From the NCBI GenBank assembly GCA_963849065.1, contig CAWKFM010000001.1, positions 248,001-312,000 of the forward strand: a DNA stretch of 64,000 nucleotides, in the 5' to 3' direction. Shown here piece by piece: positions 54,530-63,213 of this stretch; positions within the stretch are counted from its first letter, which is position 1, and each line of letters starts with the position of its first letter. The DNA comes from TOLSYN sp963849065. Its GTDB lineage: Bacteria; Acidobacteriota; Terriglobia; Terriglobales; Acidobacteriaceae. Made by a program: the position numbers and the translations under genes. The notes under the pieces were generated by a model. It saw nothing but the letters and a program-made list of their open reading frames with translations. It searched no databases and was not told where the DNA came from.

Positions 54530-55951
54530 ATGCCACTCACGGCGGCGCTTTCCATCTACGCTCCGGCCAACCGGAGAAGGCTGCTGGCGCTCGCGGCCCT
54601 GATGGTTGTGGTGGTCGCCGCCATCGACTGGTGGACCAACCCGTATCTCTCGCTCGGCTTCCTCTACCTGTTTCCCATCATGATCGCCGGCGGCTTCCTC
54701 TCTCGCGCGCAAATCGTCGGCCTCGCCATCCTTTGCGCCTTGCTGCAGGAGCCGTTCAGCAACCTTCCGCCCGGCGAAACCTGGCCGCTGCTGATCTTCT
54801 CCACCACCGGATTCATCGGTACCGGCCTGCTCATCTACGAACTGCTGCGCAACCGCCGCATGGTGCTCGATCACCTGCATGAGGTCGAAACCCAGCAGCA
54901 GGCGCGCCGCGAGGCCGAAGAGCAGTTGCAGGTGCTGGTCGAAAGCAGCCCGGCGGCCATCGTCACCCTGGATTCGGACGGAATCATCCTGCTGGCCAAT
55001 GAAGCCGCCCAGCAGATGCTGGCTCCCGAGGACTCGCCCCTGCGCGGCCAGAGCATCGCCGGCTACCTGCCAGCGCTCCATTCCGCCGTCCGCTCCCAAA
55101 CCTGGAAGAACTTTCGCACCACCCTGCAGTGCAAGGGAAGCCGCCGCAACGGCGAGGTCTTCCTCGCCGGCGTCTGGTTCTCCACCTGGTCTTCCGACAA
55201 CGCCGCGGTCTCGGGCAACCGGCTGGCCGCCATCATGGTCGATCTCTCCGACGATCTGCGCAGCCGCGAAGACCTCAACCTCGACTACCTGCTCACCAAC
55301 ACCCGCATCCTCATGAGCGCCGTCTCCCACGAGATCCGCAACCTTTGCGGCGCCGCCCTGGTGGTGCACAAGAACCTGGCCAAGGTGGGCGAACTGCGCG
55401 GCAACGCCGACTTCGAGGCCCTCGGCACGCTGATCCAGGGTCTGGAGCAGATCTCGGCCATGGAGTTGCGCGGCGGCTCCCAGCAGCCGCGCACCGCCGT
55501 CGAGTTGACCTCGGTGCTCGACGAACTCCGCATCCTTATCGACGCCGTCGCCCACGAACACGATGTTGCCATGCAATGGCGGGAGACCGTCCCGCTGCCG
55601 CTGGTGTGGGCCGACCGCTACGGCCTGATGCAGGTCTTCCTCAATCTGGCCAAAAACAGCATCCGCGCCATGGAGCACTCCGAAACCCGGTGCCTGACCA
55701 TCGGCGCCAGCGTGGAGCCCGAGCACGTCACCGTGAGCTTTGAAGACACAGGCAAAGGAGTGGCCAATCCGCTCACTCTGTTCCGTCCTTTCCAGAGCGC
55801 GGCCGAAGGCACCGGCCTGGGCCTCTACGTTTCGCGGGCCCTGGTGAAGAGCTTCGGCGGCGATCTGGTTTACCAGCACCGCGAGCACGGCTGCTGCTTT
55901 GAAGTGGTTCTGGAGACGGTAAGTCAAACCGTGGAGGCCGCCCGTGACTGA
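54530..55951 (+). CDS. Membrane-bound PAS histidine kinase
   Basis: 473 residues. Helices at about 17-105 form the membrane part, followed by a coiled coil (about 112-135), a PAS domain (about 135-240; VESSPAAIVTLDSDGIILLANEAAQQML), the phosphoacceptor His267 in VSHEIRN, and the ATPase domain with NLAKNSIRAM (N box) and DTGKGVANP (G1). The stop overlaps the next gene by eight nucleotides, so kinase and regulator form one two-component system. Signal unknown. Confidence 0.9.
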   Translation: MPLTAALSIYAPANRRRLLALAALMVVVVAAIDWWTNPYLSLGFLYLFPIMIAGGFLSRAQIVGLAILCALLQEPFSNLPPGETWPLLIFSTTGFIGTGLLIYELLRNRRMVLDHLHEVETQQQARREAEEQLQVLVESSPAAIVTLDSDGIILLANEAAQQMLAPEDSPLRGQSIAGYLPALHSAVRSQTWKNFRTTLQCKGSRRNGEVFLAGVWFSTWSSDNAAVSGNRLAAIMVDLSDDLRSREDLNLDYLLTNTRILMSAVSHEIRNLCGAALVVHKNLAKVGELRGNADFEALGTLIQGLEQISAMELRGGSQQPRTAVELTSVLDELRILIDAVAHEHDVAMQWRETVPLPLVWADRYGLMQVFLNLAKNSIRAMEHSETRCLTIGASVEPEHVTVSFEDTGKGVANPLTLFRPFQSAAEGTGLGLYVSRALVKSFGGDLVYQHREHGCCFEVVLETVSQTVEAARD

Positions 55952-56600
55952 TCCCCGCGCAACCATTCTGCTGGTGGACGATCACGCGCTCTTTCGCGAC
56001 AGCGTGGCCCGCTTCCTCGACGGCGACCCCGGCTTCCAGATCGTAGGAGGCTGCGCCACCGTCCAGGAGGCCAGGGAATTTCTCCAGGCCAACCCGGTTG
56101 ATCTGGTGCTACTGGATTTCGATCTGGGAGAGCGCGACGGCATCGACTTCATGAATGTCGCCGCCTCGATCGGTTATCGGGGAAAGGTGCTGCTGGTCAC
56201 CGCCGGGGTGGACGAAGCCAATGCCGCCAACCTGCTCAAGCGGGGCATCGCCGGCGTATTCCTGAAGCACAACTCACCCGCCACGCTGGTCGAGGCCATC
56301 AGCGAAGTGCTGGCGGGAAATGTCTGGTTTGAACAGAACTACCTGAAGAAGATCGTCGGCCACGCCGCCGAGCAGGCCGCCGAGAACCATGTACCGCGCA
56401 CGCGCAAACTCACCGAGCGCGAACAGCAGGTGTTGATCGGGGTATTTGAGGGATTGGCCAACAAACAGATCGCCGCCCGCCTGAAGGTCTCGGAGAGTTC
56501 CGTCAAGGCCACGCTGCAGCAGCTATTTCAGAAAACAGGCGTCCGTAATCGGAGCCAACTCGTCAGAATTGCGCTCGAACAATACCGTGAACTGATCTGA
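55944..56600 (+). CDS. NarL-family response regulator partner of the PAS kinase
   Basis: 218 residues. DD at 12-13 and phosphorylatable Asp58 (LVLLDFDLG), with Lys in FLKHNSP; the LuxR-type HTH is LTEREQQVLIGVFEGLANKQIAARL and SESSVKATLQQLFQKTGVRNR. It starts at the GTG at 55944 inside the kinase gene (eight-nt overlap) and ends two nucleotides before tatA on the other strand. Confidence 0.92.
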   Translation: MTDPRATILLVDDHALFRDSVARFLDGDPGFQIVGGCATVQEAREFLQANPVDLVLLDFDLGERDGIDFMNVAASIGYRGKVLLVTAGVDEANAANLLKRGIAGVFLKHNSPATLVEAISEVLAGNVWFEQNYLKKIVGHAAEQAAENHVPRTRKLTEREQQVLIGVFEGLANKQIAARLKVSESSVKATLQQLFQKTGVRNRSQLVRIALEQYRELI

Positions 56601-56602
56601 AA

Positions 56603-56812
56603 CTAAACCTGCGGAGTTTGCGGCGGCGCGGCGTCTTTCTTGGCTGCGGCGGCCTTCGCCGGATCATTTCCCTCGTTCACGGCGTCCTTGAAATTCTTGA
56701 TCCCCTGGCCCAGCCCCTTGCCAAGCTCTGACAGCTTGTTCGGCCCAAACACCAGCAGGGCAATGAACAGGATCACAAGCAAATGCATCGGCTGCATAAG
56801 TCCTTCAAACAT
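56603..56812 (-). CDS. tatA: Twin-arginine translocase subunit TatA/E
   Basis: 69 residues. One N-terminal helix (MHLLVILFIALLVFGPNKL) with the FGPNKLSELGKGLGQ hinge, then an amphipathic helix and a charged, Ala/Pro-rich tail. It forms the pore part of the Tat pathway for folded proteins. No tatB or tatC is adjacent. Confidence 0.93.
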   Translation of the reverse strand: MFEGLMQPMHLLVILFIALLVFGPNKLSELGKGLGQGIKNFKDAVNEGNDPAKAAAAKKDAAPPQTPQV

Positions 56813-56983
56813 CGAACGCCTCCAAACCTCTTCTACGGCATGCGCCTTCTGCGCATCTGTCGATACAGGTTAGCTCCCGGCACGCCGGGTCGCTGTGCCG
56901 TACCTCACAATTATAGATAATCTTTTCACCGGCCGGATTGAATATTCTTGCGAAATCCCCGCCGCTCGGGCCCGCTTGTGCTC

Positions 56984-57412
56984 TCAGCCATCCGTGCCTG
57001 CCTCATTCGAAGCCACATCCTCGGCAACCGCATCCGAAGCCGACGCGATGCAGAGCTGCGGGTAAGGCGGCGCCAGCGCCGGATCCTTTGCCAACGCCGC
57101 CAACCACTGGTCCAGCTCCCCTCGAAGTTGCGCTACATCCAAGCCGCCAAACCGCGACGGATAGGCTGTCAGCCGCCGCAGGGCCGCCGAAAGCAGAGCG
57201 GTCGCTCCCTGCAGGTTGTGGCGTTGCCGATGATGGAATCCGCCGGCCATCTGAATCAGCGCCTGTAGAAACGACTTCTCCGGGCCGCAGCTCGCGCGCC
57301 ACAGAATCTCCCAGTGCTCGTGGGCCTCGAAGAACTCCTCGCGCCGGTAGCAGCGAAGTCCGTCGCCCAGCGCTCCGCGATTCCAGTCAAATTCCATGGC
57401 TTTGGTTGGCAT
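56984..57412 (-). CDS. DUF309 family protein
   Basis: 142 residues. RGALGDGLRCYRREEFFEAHEHWEILWRA and FLQALIQMAGGFHHRQRHNLQGATALL are the DUF309 pattern of two helical hairpins with the conserved EAHE(x)WE. The function is unknown. The ATG at 57410-57412 is used; the ATG at 57397 and an upstream extension are possible. Confidence 0.8.
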   Translation of the reverse strand: MPTKAMEFDWNRGALGDGLRCYRREEFFEAHEHWEILWRASCGPEKSFLQALIQMAGGFHHRQRHNLQGATALLSAALRRLTAYPSRFGGLDVAQLRGELDQWLAALAKDPALAPPYPQLCIASASDAVAEDVASNEAGTDG

Positions 57413-57605
57413 GCTGTGGACCTGGCAGTCGCAGATGGTACCACCGTTGGCCTTCCGTACCCTCTCCCCGCTCTGCAAGATATTTCTAAGCAACCATCCT
57501 AGTACTATACTTACGTCCCAGGGTGATAAAGCGTCCACCGTTGTTCCGAGAGCTTTGTCGCTGGCCTCTCAAGTTTCCAGCCGGCTTCCGCTGATAGAGG
57601 ATCGT

Positions 57606-57875
57606 ATGGACCACGCTCTCTCCAATTCGGATTCGCTCGGCTTCCCCGGGAATCTCTCCCTGGGAGCCAATGATGCTCGCAGCATTGTCGCGATCTTTGT
57701 TTTCCTGGCCGCGGTCTTCGCCTTCTATTACCTGTGGCGCAGAGTGCGCCAATTAAACCGCCTCAATCACGCCATTAAGCTCCATGGGGAGGAGGCCATC
57801 GACTGCCTGGCCCCGGCTGCCGACAGGGACGGCACTCTGGATCACCGCTCGAAACGAGATGTGTGGACGAACTGA
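57606..57875 (+). CDS. Small single-span membrane protein, hypothetical
   Basis: 89 residues from the ATG at 57606 after GATAGAGGATC. An N-terminal polar part (1-25), one helix (SIVAIFVFLAAVFAFYYLW) and a basic/acidic cytoplasmic tail. No family recognised. Confidence 0.5.
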   Translation: MDHALSNSDSLGFPGNLSLGANDARSIVAIFVFLAAVFAFYYLWRRVRQLNRLNHAIKLHGEEAIDCLAPAADRDGTLDHRSKRDVWTN

Positions 57876-57929
57876 AGCGGCGGGCTGGAAATCCTGGGCT
57901 CTGGATTGAAGTAAGAGAATAAGGCGGAA

Positions 57930-58130
57930 TCAGGCCGCGTTCCTGGCCGGAGCGACCACCTTCATCAGCTGCCAGTCGTAGGGAAATTCCTTGCCGCAAT
58001 CCAGGCAGACGATATAAGTGTTGCCGCGCTCCTCGCCTTCGGGCAAAGCCGCGCCCGCCTTCCTGGAGGTCATCGGAAAGGTGCAGTGCCGGTGTGCACA
58101 GCCAAACAGCGAAGCAACGAAACCTAACAT
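57930..58130 (-). CDS. Small zinc-binding-like protein, hypothetical
   Basis: 66 residues from the ATG at 58128-58130, with GGGGAGG upstream on the minus strand. Cysteines and histidines near the N-terminus (GCAHRHC) and CLDCGKEFPYDW in the second half suggest one metal site. No family recognised. Confidence 0.6.
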   Translation of the reverse strand: MLGFVASLFGCAHRHCTFPMTSRKAGAALPEGEERGNTYIVCLDCGKEFPYDWQLMKVVAPARNAA

Positions 58131-58360
58131 ATCCGCCTCCCCTATATCCGTCGCCAGTCCGTCGTGCGGCCCGGCGTATCCAGCTATCTTCGGCGAGTTT
58201 GCCCCCCAGTGGAAACAAATTACAGAGAAATGTTTCGAGTGCATCCGTTCGGTAACGGTTGCCAGCCGGCCGTCCCAATTCGGCTCTGCCGGAAAAAGAT
58301 AGGGGCACGACGGCTAAAGCGCCATGCCCCATCTGCACGGTTCCTAGCTGGTAGTTGGTG

Positions 58361-60106
58361 CTATTTGATGTCGGTGACCTTGCCGCCGTTAAAGGTAACT
58401 TTCATGTCCTGGTACACGTAGATCTTCTTCGGTCCCAGGTCCATGATGCTCTTGGGCTGGCCCAGCTCCGAGGTCACCTGGCCCGTCGTCTGGCCAAGGG
58501 CTACGGTCGGAGGTGCGCCACCCGGAGGTGCGGCACCGGCTGAAGCCGGGCCTCCCGCATCGCTGGCGGCGTCTTGTTCCGCTGCATCCGCATCCTTGGA
58601 CTCCTGTTTCAGCTCGGATGCCACCTCTTGCTCCGGCGGCGGAGGAGGAGCGGCGGCGGCCATGGCGGTCTCCACCGGAGGCGCCTGGGCGGAGGCAGGA
58701 GCCGCCGGCAATCCACCGGTGCCCTGCTTGGCCTGCAGCTGCTTCAGACCGTCATCGATCGTCTCCCGCATGTGGTTCTGCATGTCCTGCAAATCCGACA
58801 CCTGAACCGCAACCGTATCGCCCTTGGGACACTCCTTGCCGCCCTTGCTGGCCAGCACCGCCAGGTTCACCGCGGTCGCATTGGGATCGTTCTGCCCGGT
58901 CAGTTGCAGCGCGTCGCCCTGGCTGATGGCGCATTCGCTGCCTGCCGCATCCACCACATCCAGATCGGTTCCCGCCACAAAGACATGCGCGGTCCCATCG
59001 CTTAGCATGCGCTGAATGCTGCTGGAGGCCGGATCAGGCTCGTTCTGAGCCCCGGTCTTCGACTCTTCGTTCTCCAGCGCAATCTGCCGCTTCACCTCCT
59101 CCGAGATGGCATTCTTCACGTCGGGTGTAAGCGGAGCGGGATTGCTCAACGCCGCCTGTTGCTGGTCTTCCTGCTGGGCCTGGTAGGCGGCTTGCAGCGA
59201 GGTCGAGATCATGTAATCGGTCAGCCAGAACGCCGGCCCGGCATACACCGGATACGGAGTGAAGTATGCGCCGTAGTATCCATACCAGGGATTGCCTCCC
59301 CAGCCCCAGGAAAACGCCACCGGAGCGGCCCACGGGTTATACGCCCAGCCGTAAAACGCCGGACCGTAGTAATACGCTGGATAGTACGGATTGATCCAGC
59401 CGCCGCGGTAGTAATAGCGGCCGTAGAAGCGGTGATAGTAGGCGCCGTGGTAGTAATACGAGCGCCGTGCGAACTCATGGCCGTGGAACGAGTAGGGATG
59501 CTGCACGTAACCGTGCCCGCCGTGCTCCACCATCACGCGGCTATGGTCGGGCCGTTCGGCCACCGCCCGGCGATTCCCGTCCAGCCCGCGGTGAACATCC
59601 ATGTTGCGCTTGGGATCGTGCACCGAGGCAATCTTGCCATCGGAGCGCTTGACCACCGTGCCGCCGCTCTTGGTCTGTGCCACCTTGGCGCCATTGGGAG
59701 TCCGCGCTGGAGCGCCCGCGCCGTGCCCGGCTGCCGCCGCTCCGCCTCCTGCCGCGCCATGCGAGCCGCCCGGGTAGCTGCCTGCGGGATGAACGGTGGT
59801 GGTCGTCGTGGTATGCGTGGTGGTGGTGGTCGTGCGGCCCGCCGTCGTCGTGGTGGTGTGTCCGGCCGTAGACGTAGTGGGACCGTGCGAGGATGTCGTG
59901 GGACCGTGGGAGCCGGTGGTGGGGCCGTGCGCCGCGCCTCCGGCAGCGCCGCCGCTCGGTTTAGACGCTGCGGGCTTCGACGCAGAACCGCCGCCGCCCT
60001 TATCCTTGCCGGCATACAGCAGCGTCGGACCGATCATCAGCGCCACAATCGCGCACAGTGTGAAATATTTGGACCAGCCAACCTGGCGAGTTCCGGGCAA
60101 ATTCAT
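58361..60106 (-). CDS. Secreted low-complexity protein with C-terminal conserved module
   Basis: 581 residues. An N-terminal hydrophobic segment (about 14-32) acts as signal or anchor. Residues about 60-110 repeat HGPTTS and TTTTT units. Residues about 200-300 are extremely Tyr/Gly-rich (YYYHGAYYHRFYGRYYYRGG). After a Glu-rich stretch and a Pro/Ala-rich linker, the last 45-50 residues (VALGQTTGQVTSELGQP to VTFNGGKVTDIK) form a compact module found also at the end of the next gene (60160-60990). Role unknown; the Tyr-rich part resembles surface-associated acidobacterial proteins. Confidence 0.75.
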   Translation of the reverse strand: MNLPGTRQVGWSKYFTLCAIVALMIGPTLLYAGKDKGGGGSASKPAASKPSGGAAGGAAHGPTTGSHGPTTSSHGPTTSTAGHTTTTTAGRTTTTTTHTTTTTTVHPAGSYPGGSHGAAGGGAAAAGHGAGAPARTPNGAKVAQTKSGGTVVKRSDGKIASVHDPKRNMDVHRGLDGNRRAVAERPDHSRVMVEHGGHGYVQHPYSFHGHEFARRSYYYHGAYYHRFYGRYYYRGGWINPYYPAYYYGPAFYGWAYNPWAAPVAFSWGWGGNPWYGYYGAYFTPYPVYAGPAFWLTDYMISTSLQAAYQAQQEDQQQAALSNPAPLTPDVKNAISEEVKRQIALENEESKTGAQNEPDPASSSIQRMLSDGTAHVFVAGTDLDVVDAAGSECAISQGDALQLTGQNDPNATAVNLAVLASKGGKECPKGDTVAVQVSDLQDMQNHMRETIDDGLKQLQAKQGTGGLPAAPASAQAPPVETAMAAAAPPPPPEQEVASELKQESKDADAAEQDAASDAGGPASAGAAPPGGAPPTVALGQTTGQVTSELGQPKSIMDLGPKKIYVYQDMKVTFNGGKVTDIK

Positions 60107-60159
60107 CTCGGGTTCCCCTTTTTTGTTGCGCAGCCTGTCTCTATGGACGGCGCGTTCGG

Positions 60160-60990
60160 TTATTGAATGTCCTTTACCTTGCCGTTCACAAAGGTGACCT
60201 TCAAATCTTTGTACGTATAGATGTCCTTGATCCCGACCTTGGCCTTGTGCACCGGCTCCCCGAGAATTCCAACAACCTGCTCCCGGGTCTGTCCCAGCGC
60301 CACGGTCGGCGGGGGTGCCGCATCCGGCGGCGGAGGCGGCGGAGGTGCAATCGGCGCCGGCGCGGCTTCGGCGGCCGGCGCGGGAGCAGGAGCGGCAGCC
60401 TGCTGTTGCTCTCCGCCGCCACCGTTCGCGTCATCCGAGGGTTGCACCTTCACCACTTCCTGAACCCGCTTCAGCACGTCATCCGCGGACGGCAACCCCT
60501 CCTTGAAGGGAATCGCCAGCGCTCCCGAGTAACGCACATCGTTGACCGCGTCGGTGAAGAACTGCATCGTCACCACCGAGTCCCTGCCCGCATCCTTCAC
60601 TTCGATCGCGGTCACCCAGAACTTTTCCCCGGTCACGTAATAGCGGCTCTGCGGCGCGCTGCCTGATCCCGGAATCTTGCCTCCGAAGAACGGGATCTTC
60701 CTCGCCACGTCGCCCGCCCTACAGGCGCCATTGGGCGACAGCCTCCCATCCTTGTAGGTGTTGGTGCACGGGTTGGCCGCAGCCGAGGCGGCCAGCATCA
60801 TCAGCTTGTCCTTTTGCAAAACCAGCACCGCCCCGGCGGTCACGATATCGGTCTTATCGTCGGTAGCCTTGGTGAGCGCGTATTCGGATTCCAGTCTCTT
60901 CTGGATCGCCGCCGTGTCTGCGGCGGAGGCCACAGAGGACATTGCAACCAGTAGCGCAGTCGATGTCATCAGCGAAGTAAGAATTCTCAT
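60160..60990 (-). CDS. Secreted protein with the same C-terminal module
   Basis: 276 residues with a signal peptide (MRILTSLMTSTALLVAMSSVASA). The N-terminal domain (about 24-190) has two cysteines (NPCTNTY, GACRAGD). An Ala/Pro-rich linker (about 200-235) leads to the C-terminal module VALGQTREQVVGILGEP to FVNGKVKDIQ, closely related to that of the upstream-transcribed neighbour. The module's GQTxxxVxxxLGxP start resembles BamE/SmpA-type repeats. The two genes probably arose by module sharing and may be co-transcribed. Confidence 0.75.
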   Translation of the reverse strand: MRILTSLMTSTALLVAMSSVASAADTAAIQKRLESEYALTKATDDKTDIVTAGAVLVLQKDKLMMLAASAAANPCTNTYKDGRLSPNGACRAGDVARKIPFFGGKIPGSGSAPQSRYYVTGEKFWVTAIEVKDAGRDSVVTMQFFTDAVNDVRYSGALAIPFKEGLPSADDVLKRVQEVVKVQPSDDANGGGGEQQQAAAPAPAPAAEAAPAPIAPPPPPPPDAAPPPTVALGQTREQVVGILGEPVHKAKVGIKDIYTYKDLKVTFVNGKVKDIQ

Positions 60991-61285
60991 GGGCGTGTTC
61001 TCTTTACTCCGAGTTCTCTCTAGTCTTGGTTCAGGGAGCTGAGGTTCCGGTGTCTAAAAGGGACGGACACCGCCGTGTGCACGAAACGCTAATGGATGGA
61101 TGCAGAATTCCGCACCGGGGTTTACGAACCAAGCTAACCTGCGGCGCCCACGGAGTATAACACCGGCCACCCTCTTCGATGGTGAATGCCCGGTTGTAAT
61201 TCCGGCCGCACGTTTCGGCCTCCGCGCAGCGGGTTCGTCCTGCCGCGGAATTTTAGTAGGATGAACTTACAGGGGAAGTGATCCG
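60991..61285. other. Divergent intergenic region
   Basis: This 295-nt gap between the leftward secreted-protein gene and the rightward iron-sulfur gene should contain both promoters. No hairpin, repeat or RNA gene is seen. Confidence 0.4.
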
Positions 61286-62743
61286 ATGTCCCAACCCAAA
61301 GAAGACCAGCCCGAGCAGCTTGCCCGCAAAATCATCGAGCAGTGCGCCGACTGCGAGCAGTGCCGGGAATTCATGGAGGACACTCCCTGCCTGTTCTTCC
61401 CTCGGCTGTTCCGTCTCTATGACCGCGAGAGTGGCGAAGGCAAGAAGATTACCTCCGACGAGCTGCGCAAGCTGGTCGATCTGTGCAACATGTGCGGCAC
61501 CTGCTCCTGCGCCTCGGTGCGCGCCGATATCCGCGATGCCCGCGACGGCTTCATCAGTCGCGACGGCCTCAAGCCCTCCATCCGCATCCTCGAAGACGTG
61601 CAGCGCGTCGGCCAGATCTGCGGAGCCTATCCCCGCCTGGCCAACCTGCTCTCGGAGATCAAGCCCGTCGCCGACCTGGCCAAAAAGCTCGCCGGCATCC
61701 ATCCCGACCGCAAGCTCCCCAAGTTCCCCATGGAGAGCTTCGACGCCTGGGCCAGGAGCCGCAACCTGCACCGCAAGCCGGAAACCAACGGACCCAAAGT
61801 CGCCTACTTTGCCGGATGTACCGCCCGCTACATGTTTCCCCAGGTGGCCCAGGCCACGGTCGAGGTGCTCGAACACAACGGAATCTCAGTCTTTTTTCCC
61901 GAGCAGAAATGCTGCGGCATGCCGAGCCTGCTCGAAGGCGACCGTCCCTTCACCTTCGACCGCGCCGGCTTCAACCTGCAGCAGCTGGAAGAGGCGGTGG
62001 ACGATGGCTACGACATCCTCACCTCCTGCCCCACCTGCGGCTACATGCTCAAGGGAGTCCTGAGCGACGGCGCCTACTTCTCCAAGGAGTACCGCGCCAA
62101 GCTCATCGCCATGATGGCCGCCGCCAATGAGAATCCCTGGACCGTGCAGCAGCAAATCATCGATCAGGAAGCCGCGCCACAAGGCCGCGCTACTCCCGCC
62201 TCGCCGCGCCGCAGCAAGCCTGCCCTGCCCATTTACATGATCGTCAAAGGCCTGCTCCAGGACGACGGCTACTTCGCCCAGCTCGACGGCCTCAAGCGCA
62301 TCAAGATTGCCAGCCACACCTACGACGCCGGCGAGTACCTGCGCCTGCTCAACCGCGACGGCCGCTTCAACCGCTCGCTCGGCCCGGTCCCCGGACGCAT
62401 GGCCTACTACGCGCCCTGCCATCTCAAGGAGCAGAACATGGGCCAGCCCTGGGCCGAGCTGCTCGGCCACGTGCCCGGCATTTCGCTGGAGGGCGTCGGC
62501 GACGCCTTCGACTGCTGCGGACTCTCCGGCATCATGGGCTTCAAGAAGGAGTTCCACAACCGCTCCCTCGCCATGGGCCGCGAGCTCATGGACAAGATCC
62601 GCGCCATCGATCCGGAAACCCTGGTCAGCGATTGCCTTAGCTGCCGCATCCAGTTCAACCAGGCGCTGCCTTACCCGGTTCTTCACCCCGTCGAAGTCCT
62701 CAACGCCGCCTACGCCAGCTACACCCCGGTGCCTGAGAAATAA
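61286..62743 (+). CDS. Two-CCG-domain iron-sulfur oxidoreductase
   Basis: 485 residues. The N-terminal ferredoxin-like part has clustered cysteines: Cys20, 23, 26 and the set Cys67, 70, 73, 75 (LCNMCGTCSCA). The two CCG domains carry CCGMPSLLEGD, CPTCGYML, APCHLKEQ, FDCCGLSGIMGFKK and CLSCRIQFNQ, as in GlpC and heterodisulfide-reductase HdrD-type subunits. It probably passes electrons to or from a flavin partner in the membrane. No partner gene is adjacent, so GlpC versus another oxidoreductase cannot be decided. Confidence 0.85.
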   Translation: MSQPKEDQPEQLARKIIEQCADCEQCREFMEDTPCLFFPRLFRLYDRESGEGKKITSDELRKLVDLCNMCGTCSCASVRADIRDARDGFISRDGLKPSIRILEDVQRVGQICGAYPRLANLLSEIKPVADLAKKLAGIHPDRKLPKFPMESFDAWARSRNLHRKPETNGPKVAYFAGCTARYMFPQVAQATVEVLEHNGISVFFPEQKCCGMPSLLEGDRPFTFDRAGFNLQQLEEAVDDGYDILTSCPTCGYMLKGVLSDGAYFSKEYRAKLIAMMAAANENPWTVQQQIIDQEAAPQGRATPASPRRSKPALPIYMIVKGLLQDDGYFAQLDGLKRIKIASHTYDAGEYLRLLNRDGRFNRSLGPVPGRMAYYAPCHLKEQNMGQPWAELLGHVPGISLEGVGDAFDCCGLSGIMGFKKEFHNRSLAMGRELMDKIRAIDPETLVSDCLSCRIQFNQALPYPVLHPVEVLNAAYASYTPVPEK

Positions 62744-62829
62744 AAAAACGGGTGCCGAATTTAACGAGCTGCTCCCGATTCTGTTCTCAGAGGTTGACGG
62801 GTCACTGTGATCGGAAGGAAGCTGTTTTC

Positions 62830-63120
62830 ATGGCCACCATCGAACTCTCCAAACAGGCGCGTGCGGATGCGGTTGCTTCTTTGAAACGCTACTTCGAAGA
62901 AAACATGGAAGAAAACATGCCGGAGCCTCTGGGCGACCTTCCCGCAGGCTTGCTGCTCAACTTCATTCTTGAAGAGATTGGGCCCGCCATCTACAACCAG
63001 GCTGTCGCGGAGGCGCAGACTCGCATGCAGTTGCGCGTTTCCGATCTCGCCGGCGAGTTGTATGCCGACGAGTTCCAGTATTGGCCGCGAACCGACAAGA
63101 AGCGCAAGGATCGGCGATAG
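62830..63120 (+). CDS. DUF2164 family protein
   Basis: 96 residues from the ATG at 62830. IELSKQARADAVASLKRYFEENM, then LLNFILEEIGPAIYNQAVAEAQ and a Lys/Arg-rich end match DUF2164, a small protein of unknown role. GGAAGG precedes the start. Confidence 0.8.
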   Translation: MATIELSKQARADAVASLKRYFEENMEENMPEPLGDLPAGLLLNFILEEIGPAIYNQAVAEAQTRMQLRVSDLAGELYADEFQYWPRTDKKRKDRR

Positions 63121-63143
63121 CGTTGCTGTAGTTACCAGCAGGC

Positions 63144-63181
63144 GGGAGCCCCACCTTCGCGCGATACAAGGTGGGGCTCCC
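63144..63181. terminator. Strong hairpin terminator between convergent genes
   Basis: 14-bp stem GGGAGCCCCACCTT (63144-63157) and AAGGTGGGGCTCCC (63168-63181) with a 10-nt loop. On the right it is followed by GTCCCGCAGTCTTTTG. The GTGGGGC arm resembles the family A repeat arms. Confidence 0.7.
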
Positions 63182-63213
63182 GTCCCGCAGTCTTTTGTTC
63201 CCGATCCTGTTCC

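Noticed and set aside
54491..55966. 491-codon minus-strand open frame opposite the histidine kinase
   Set aside because: Antisense shadow; no domain-like segments, while the opposite strand has clear PAS, H-box and N/G-box motifs.
59760..59940. Thr-rich microsatellite-like DNA (GGTGGT/CGTGGT runs) as a separate repeat element
   Set aside because: It is fully explained as codons for the TTTTT and HGPTTS repeats of the protein at 58361-60106.
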